64,000 nt of DNA from Chitinophagaceae bacterium (GTDB lineage: Bacteria; Bacteroidota; Bacteroidia; Chitinophagales; Chitinophagaceae). Below, one piece after another: positions 59,607 to 64,000 of this stretch (positions are counted from its first letter, which is position 1; every line of letters starts with the position of its first letter). The stretch spans positions 124,001 to 188,000 of the forward strand of contig JAIETM010000008.1 in the NCBI GenBank assembly GCA_019745155.1, read 5' to 3'. Position numbers and translations under genes: made by a program. Under the pieces are notes generated by a model that was given only the letters and a program-made list of their open reading frames with translations, did not search any database and had not been told where the DNA came from.

Positions 59607-61571
59607 ATGAAGTCTAGTCTAATACTTGCCTTTCTGCTGGTTTCTGTAGCCTGGATAGCACCTGTACACCCTCCTGCAGATAAATGGAAAATGCCCTACA
59701 AGAAGCATGGATTTACCAAAGAACAAGCTGCAGCCCATTTACTCAGTCGTTTTTCATTTGGTGCAACACCCGGACAAATTCAACAATTAGCGGAATCAGG
59801 ACTGGAAAGCTGGTTTGAAGCACAGCTGAACGGCCAGATAGCTGACCCTGCGGTTACAGACAAACTCATCAACTATACTGCACTTACTTATAGTAATGAA
59901 ACCATTGCCAATACATTTCTGCAACCCAATCAGGTTATTCAGGCTGCCATTCGCGCAGGTGTTATCAGCAGAGACAGCTTGAAAGATGCAGGCAAAACTT
60001 TATTAAGACCTGAAATAAGACAGTTCGCTCAAGAAAAGGGTTATCAGCCTTTGATAGAATTACATCGGCAGCTCATCAATCAAAAAATTATTCGCGCAGC
60101 ATATAGCAACAATCAGCTAAAAGAAGTACTAACAGATTTTTGGTTTAACCACTTCAATGTTTCACTAACAAAGAATCAATCGCAGCAATTTGTACTGACC
60201 TATGAAAGAGATGCTATCAGGCCATTTGTAACAGGTCAGTTTGCGGAAATGCTCTTGGCTACTGCCAAACATCCTGCAATGTTGGAATATTTGGATAATG
60301 CCAGTAGCGTAAGTAATGATAATGCGCAAAATAGACAACAACAACGCAATCCAGGTTTTCAAAGAAGACAAGCTGCTATAGATAAAGCTTTGGAAGATTC
60401 GGCCCGCATGGGCAACCCTGCTGCGCAGATAGTGATGCAAAGAAGAAAAGCAGAAGGACTGAATGAGAACTATGCGCGTGAAATTATGGAGCTACACACT
60501 TTAGGTGTTGATGGCGGCTATCAACAGAAAGATGTAACCGAAGTAGCGCGTGCACTAACAGGCTGGACGATTTATCCCTTGCGGGATGAAGGTGGTGCAG
60601 GTGCCATCAAAAGACTGGTAGAACGTGTTGGCTGGGATAATCTCAGTAAAAGAGGATTTGTACGCGAAGGTGATTTTCTTTTCCGTGCAGACAAACACGA
60701 TGAAGGCACGAAAACCATCTTAGGCAAAACCTTTGATGGCAAATCTGGGTATCAAGAGGGCGTTGATGTAATTCGCATGTTGGCAACACATCCTTCAACA
60801 GCCAATTTTATTTGTAAGAAACTAGCTGTTCGTTTTGTAAGAGATACGCCTCCCCCATCGCTCATCAATAAAATGTCGAAAGTATTTCTACAGAGTAACG
60901 GCAATATCCGCGAAACCATGATTGCGATGGTAAGTAGTGATGAGTTTTGGGACAAAGCCAACCTGCGTGAAAAAATAAAATCTCCATTTGAGTTTACTAT
61001 TAGCGCTGTACGCGCTACCAATGCAGATATTCAGCAACCCTTTCAAATATTTCAGTGGTGTACTAGAATGGGACAAAGATTCTATTACTATCAAGCACCT
61101 ACAGGGTTTCCGGATAAATCTACCTTCTGGATCAATACAGGATCATTACTCAATCGCATGAATTTTGGATTAGCATTCGCCAGCGGTAAAATACCGGGGA
61201 TTAAAGTAGACCTACCTGCATTGAATCAGCACAGAGAACCTGAAAGTGCAGATGAAGCATTGGATGTATACAGCAAAATCTTTTTACCCGAGCGACCACT
61301 AGAAGAAAACAACAAACGATTGAAAGCATTGGTGAATGATGCCAATGCTGCAGAAAAGATTAATCAGGCAGCTGCTGCTAATACCACTGAGGATGATGCA
61401 GACAACATGCAAATGAATCGCAATCAAAGAAGAAGAAATAATCAAAACGAACGTGCGGCCTTAAGTAAAAACAGTAAAGCGTTTACTATGTCGTTCGTTC
61501 CTGGCAACAACAGTACACTAGCCCAGGTTGCTGGCATTATCATCGGATCACCTGAATTCCAAAGACGTTGA
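59607..61571 (+). CDS. DUF1800 family exported protein
   Basis: The 654-residue protein has an N-terminal signal (MKSSLILAFLLVSVAWIAPV). The DUF1800 pattern follows: AAAHLLSRFSFGATPGQIQQLAESGLESWFEAQL, LTDFWFNHFNVSLTKN, ENYAREIMELHTLGVDGGYQQKDVTEVARALTGWTIY and FICKKLAVRFV. A low-complexity Asn/Arg/Gln segment (NMQMNRNQRRRNNQNERA) lies near residue 610. The family is typically encoded with DUF1501 genes and exported, but its biochemistry is not established. The DUF1501 gene follows after 10 bp. Confidence 0.9.
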   Translation: MKSSLILAFLLVSVAWIAPVHPPADKWKMPYKKHGFTKEQAAAHLLSRFSFGATPGQIQQLAESGLESWFEAQLNGQIADPAVTDKLINYTALTYSNETIANTFLQPNQVIQAAIRAGVISRDSLKDAGKTLLRPEIRQFAQEKGYQPLIELHRQLINQKIIRAAYSNNQLKEVLTDFWFNHFNVSLTKNQSQQFVLTYERDAIRPFVTGQFAEMLLATAKHPAMLEYLDNASSVSNDNAQNRQQQRNPGFQRRQAAIDKALEDSARMGNPAAQIVMQRRKAEGLNENYAREIMELHTLGVDGGYQQKDVTEVARALTGWTIYPLRDEGGAGAIKRLVERVGWDNLSKRGFVREGDFLFRADKHDEGTKTILGKTFDGKSGYQEGVDVIRMLATHPSTANFICKKLAVRFVRDTPPPSLINKMSKVFLQSNGNIRETMIAMVSSDEFWDKANLREKIKSPFEFTISAVRATNADIQQPFQIFQWCTRMGQRFYYYQAPTGFPDKSTFWINTGSLLNRMNFGLAFASGKIPGIKVDLPALNQHREPESADEALDVYSKIFLPERPLEENNKRLKALVNDANAAEKINQAAAANTTEDDADNMQMNRNQRRRNNQNERAALSKNSKAFTMSFVPGNNSTLAQVAGIIIGSPEFQRR

Positions 61572-61581
61572 AATAATTGAT

Positions 61582-62841
61582 ATGACAACAAGAAGAGCTT
61601 TTATGAAATCAGGCGCCATGGCGCTATTTGCAGCGGGACTGGGTGGCGTACCCACGTTTATTGCCCGTGCTGCAAGAAACCAGCAATTATGGACACCCTA
61701 TAAAAAACAGAAAGTACTGGTTTGTATTTTTCAGCGCGGTGCCATGGACGGCTTGATGGCCGTAACACCATTTACGGATGCTGCGTTAAAAGCTGCCAGA
61801 CCAACACTCTTCATGAGTCCGGCACAAACAGAAGGTAGTGCCATTGACTTGGATGGAAAATTTTCTTTACATCCGGCTATGGCTGCTTTGGCACCATACT
61901 TTACAGAGAAAAGAATGGCCATTGTGCATGGCGTGGGTAGCCCAAATACCACACGCAGTCACTTTGACGCACAAGATTATATGGAGAGCGGCACGCCATT
62001 CAGCAAAAGCACTTCCAGTGGTTGGCTGAACAGAGCTGTGGGATTATTGGGGCATGAAGGCACACCATTTCGCGCTGTGAGTGTAACCAGTGCTTTGCCG
62101 AGAAGTTTTTATGGCGACAATGATGCGCTTGCAATTAATAATTTACAAGAGTTTGCTATCCAACTAAGAGGCAATCCACTTGGTGCAAAATCTGCAGCAC
62201 AATCTTTTGAGCAATTGTATGACGATACCTCATCAGAATTATTGAGCAGAACTGGTAAGGAAAGTTTTGACGCCATGAAGATGCTCAACCCTTCCATGAT
62301 TAGAAATTATCAGCCTGCTAACGGCGCAGTTTATCCGAATACTGCTTTAGGCAATTCCTTGAAACAAATCGCCATGCTGATTAAGATGGATGTTGGTTTA
62401 GAAATAGGCTTTGCTGAATCAGGCGGTTGGGATACACACTATAACCAAGGTACAGTGAATGGTGCATTTGCCAGGAACCTGAAAGATTTCAGCGAGTGCA
62501 TAGCCGCTTTCTGGAAGGATATGGATGCATATCAAGATGATGTTACACTAATGACCATGACCGAGTTTGGCAGAACTGTTCGACAGAATGGAACAGGTGG
62601 CACAGACCATGGTAGAGCAAGCTGCTTATTTGTATTGGGTAATGATGTGCAAGGCGGACAAGTTTACCATCATATCAAGGGGCTTAGCACAGACTTACTA
62701 GAAGATGGCAGAGACCTACCTGTAAGCACCGATTTTAGGTCGGTCTTCAGCGCTGTTGCCAATAAGCATCTCGGACTTAAAAAGGATCAGCAATCACTCT
62801 TTCCTGGCTGGAATGGCGAGCCAATCACCTGTATGCGATAA
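61582..62841 (+). CDS. DUF1501 family protein with Tat signal
   Basis: The ATG at 61582 gives TTRRAFMKSGAMALFAAGLGG, a twin-arginine signal, so the protein is likely exported folded through Tat. The 419-residue product has VLVCIFQRGAMDGLMAV, HPAMAALAPYF, HGVGSPNTTRSHFDAQDYMESG and GGWDTHYNQG, with MTMTEFGRTVRQNGTGGTDHGRAS. These motifs place DUF1501 in the alkaline-phosphatase/sulfatase-like superfamily. It pairs with the upstream DUF1800 gene as a conserved two-gene unit. The substrate is unknown. Confidence 0.9.
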   Translation: MTTRRAFMKSGAMALFAAGLGGVPTFIARAARNQQLWTPYKKQKVLVCIFQRGAMDGLMAVTPFTDAALKAARPTLFMSPAQTEGSAIDLDGKFSLHPAMAALAPYFTEKRMAIVHGVGSPNTTRSHFDAQDYMESGTPFSKSTSSGWLNRAVGLLGHEGTPFRAVSVTSALPRSFYGDNDALAINNLQEFAIQLRGNPLGAKSAAQSFEQLYDDTSSELLSRTGKESFDAMKMLNPSMIRNYQPANGAVYPNTALGNSLKQIAMLIKMDVGLEIGFAESGGWDTHYNQGTVNGAFARNLKDFSECIAAFWKDMDAYQDDVTLMTMTEFGRTVRQNGTGGTDHGRASCLFVLGNDVQGGQVYHHIKGLSTDLLEDGRDLPVSTDFRSVFSAVANKHLGLKKDQQSLFPGWNGEPITCMR

Positions 62842-62899
62842 CTGATTTTTATCATTAGCCTATGTAACCAATGTTACTGTTACAGGTATGTCTTTAGGG

Positions 62900-62907
62900 T
62901 AGTTTTG
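62900..62907 (+). promoter_or_regulatory. -7 promoter box (TAGTTTTG) of the OsmC gene
   Basis: TAGTTTTG matches TAnnTTTG exactly, 25 nt upstream of the ATG at 62933. Confidence 0.5.
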
Positions 62908-62932
62908 TTGCTATAATTTAAAACAACCCTTT

Positions 62933-63388
62933 ATGGAACCAGTACATTTTTACGACACAACCATTGAGTGGCAAGACAGCAGAAGAGGTGCACTATCCTC
63001 TAGCGTACTTGAAAGCAATATTGAAGTAGTTACCCCACCAGAATTCGCAGGTGGTATCTCTGGCAAATGGTCGCCAGAACATTTACTGGTTGCCGCCGTG
63101 AATAGTTGTTTGATGACAACATTTTTGGCGATAGCAGAAAACTCTAAATTGGAGTTTATCGCATTTAAAAGTTATGCCAACGGCAAACTCGAAAAAGTAG
63201 ATGGCAAATTCATGATCAGTGAAATAACCCTTAGCCCAACCCTTGTTTTACCTGAAGGTGCCAATATGGAAAGAGCAGAACGCATTTTGCAAAAGTCTGA
63301 AGCAGCCTGTCTGATCTCAAATTCAGTGAAAGCAACTATCATCTTTCAACCACATATTGTAGCCGAAGAAACTGCCGGCATACTATAA
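62933..63388 (+). CDS. OsmC family peroxiredoxin-like protein
   Basis: The 151-residue protein has PPEFAGGISGKWSPEHLLVAAVNSCLMTTFLAIAE with the first active Cys (Cys59) and KSEAACLISNSVKATI with the second (Cys126). These two cysteines reduce organic or inorganic hydroperoxides in OsmC/Ohr proteins. The middle (YANGKLEKVDGKFMISEITLSPTLVLP) forms the central strand-rich part. It has its own promoter box and terminator. Confidence 0.92.
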   Translation: MEPVHFYDTTIEWQDSRRGALSSSVLESNIEVVTPPEFAGGISGKWSPEHLLVAAVNSCLMTTFLAIAENSKLEFIAFKSYANGKLEKVDGKFMISEITLSPTLVLPEGANMERAERILQKSEAACLISNSVKATIIFQPHIVAEETAGIL

Positions 63389-63410
63389 AGAGGGAAAATA
63401 TAGATAGCAT

Positions 63411-63439
63411 AAGCATACCATCATCGGTATGCTTTTTTA
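63411..63439 (+). terminator. Terminator of the OsmC gene
   Basis: AAGCATACC-ATCATC-GGTATGCTT is a 9-bp perfect stem followed by TTTT. Confidence 0.85.
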
Positions 63440-63456
63440 TTACAAGATATCAAGCA

Positions 63457-63484
63457 TAAAAAAGGAGGGCCCTTTTGGGCCCTC
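63457..63484 (-). terminator. Terminator of the DsrE-like gene
   Basis: On the minus strand GAGGGCCC-AAAA-GGGCCCTC is a perfect 8-bp stem followed by CTTTTTTATG. Between this stem and the DsrE-like stop lie about 80 nt with no further gene. Confidence 0.85.
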
Positions 63485-63565
63485 TGTCAAATCAAACACA
63501 CATAAACAACACACGATGATTGATCCGACACTAATCGGACAATATTATAATGATCAATGATTCAA

Positions 63566-64000
63566 TTAAATAAACAGCATGTGCGTGCCTTCTCCACTTC
63601 CCTGCTTGTAGAAATCGCCTACAGTAAGCACACCATCCAATTCATCAATCATGTCTTCTTTCTTATAATGGAACATATCCATCGCAAGTCTACAAGCCCA
63701 CAGCTTCACACCAGAAGCATTCATGATTTCCAAAAACTCTTTCACACCGGGTATATCCAGCTTTTCCATTTCCTTCTTCATCATACTCGTTGCAAAAGCT
63801 TCCATACCGGGCAAACCACCAATTAAAGTAGGGATATGCATCGCAGGGTTACCAACCGTTGCTGTGTGCAAATGCTCCAATTTATCCTTATGAATGGCTT
63901 CTAATCCGAAGAATGTAAAAAATATTTCTGCCTGTATGCCTTCCATACGTGCACCGTTGGCGAGTACAAATGCTGCATATACGTTTTCGAGGGAGGCCTT
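63566..64000 (-). CDS. DsrE/DsrF/DrsH-like family protein (5' end beyond right edge)
   Basis: The frame runs through the internal ATG at 63946 and stays open for 18 more codons to the window edge (KASLENVYAAFVLANGAR), so the ATG is not the start and the N-terminus is missing. The visible part has IQAEIFFTFFGLEAIHK, GGLPGMEAFATSMMKKEME, KEFLEIMNASGVKLWACRLAMDMFHYKKEDMID and VGDFYKQGS. The conserved Cys in LWACRLAMDMF is the expected sulfur-carrying residue of the family. Members are involved in sulfur relay or sulfide metabolism. The missing part is probably short (about 15-30 residues). Confidence 0.88.
   Translation of the reverse strand, partial: KASLENVYAAFVLANGARMEGIQAEIFFTFFGLEAIHKDKLEHLHTATVGNPAMHIPTLIGGLPGMEAFATSMMKKEMEKLDIPGVKEFLEIMNASGVKLWACRLAMDMFHYKKEDMIDELDGVLTVGDFYKQGSGEGTHMLFI

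Noticed and set aside
1-64000. CRISPR arrays, insertion sequences with transposases, rRNA genes
   Set aside because: None were seen on either strand; the only mobile-looking items are the two inverted-repeat elements with four-helix-bundle genes and the AT-rich cassette.

Overview
The window is a 64-kb chromosomal segment of a Bacteroidota bacterium, most likely of the Chitinophagaceae type (inferred from protein flavour only). The supporting signs are SusC-like and OMP_b-brl_3 outer-membrane barrels, DUF2723, DUF4382, DUF1800/DUF1501 and UpxY/NusG-like families, the gene order trpEGDCFBA, and repeated TAnnTTTG -7 promoter boxes. At least seven of these boxes lie only 4-7 nt upstream of a start codon, which suggests many leaderless or nearly leaderless mRNAs.

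Layout. Positions 1-20 kb hold housekeeping and envelope genes: a truncated DUF2723 membrane protein, mtaB, a PHP phosphatase with a NusG/UpxY regulator, a Prc-type protease, tRNA-His, two large outer-membrane barrels, pcm, a phosphosugar mutase, an HdrC/HdrB-like Fe-S pair, and an ArsC/Spx-like protein. Positions 19.6-30.6 kb (minus strand) form one dense string: trpE-G-D-C-F-B-A, then hisH-A-(four-helix-bundle gene)-F-IE and a TlpA-like protein. The only break is a tRNA-Gly lying antisense in the trpA-hisH gap. Positions 32.4-36.0 kb are an AT-rich plus-strand island: a DNA methyltransferase, a Z1-domain ATPase and a small unknown protein, probably a restriction-modification-like defence cassette. 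Positions 36.0-42.6 kb (minus strand) hold the other half of histidine synthesis, hisG-D-(four-helix-bundle gene)-C-(sugar dehydrogenase, cytochrome c)-B. Positions 45.2-51.6 kb are a polysaccharide locus with three GT2 proteins and a Wzt/Wzm-type ABC exporter. The rest contains an MFS transporter, a POTRA-like outer-membrane protein, a Mur ligase, a DUF4382 lipoprotein, a class IV aminotransferase, a patatin, the DUF1800/DUF1501 pair, OsmC and a truncated DsrE-like protein.

The strongest discoveries are regulatory. Immediately upstream of trpE is an unlisted 19-codon ORF with three consecutive Trp codons (…KHWWWHS…), followed by alternative antiterminator and terminator hairpins. Upstream of hisG is an unlisted 14-codon ORF with five His codons (…THVHHHHNLP), followed by a clear 1:2, 2:3, 3:4 set of competing helices. 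Both have the form of ribosome-mediated transcription attenuators, each with a Bacteroidota promoter directly at the leader start codon. Because hisHAF-IE follows trpA with no visible promoter of its own, half of histidine synthesis may be under tryptophan attenuation and half under histidine attenuation.

Two small four-helix-bundle (S23/intervening-sequence-type) genes sit inside the two his clusters. Each is bracketed by its own imperfect inverted repeat, and in each case one arm forms the 3' end of the preceding his gene. They look like insertions of IVS-like elements that leave the operon readable.
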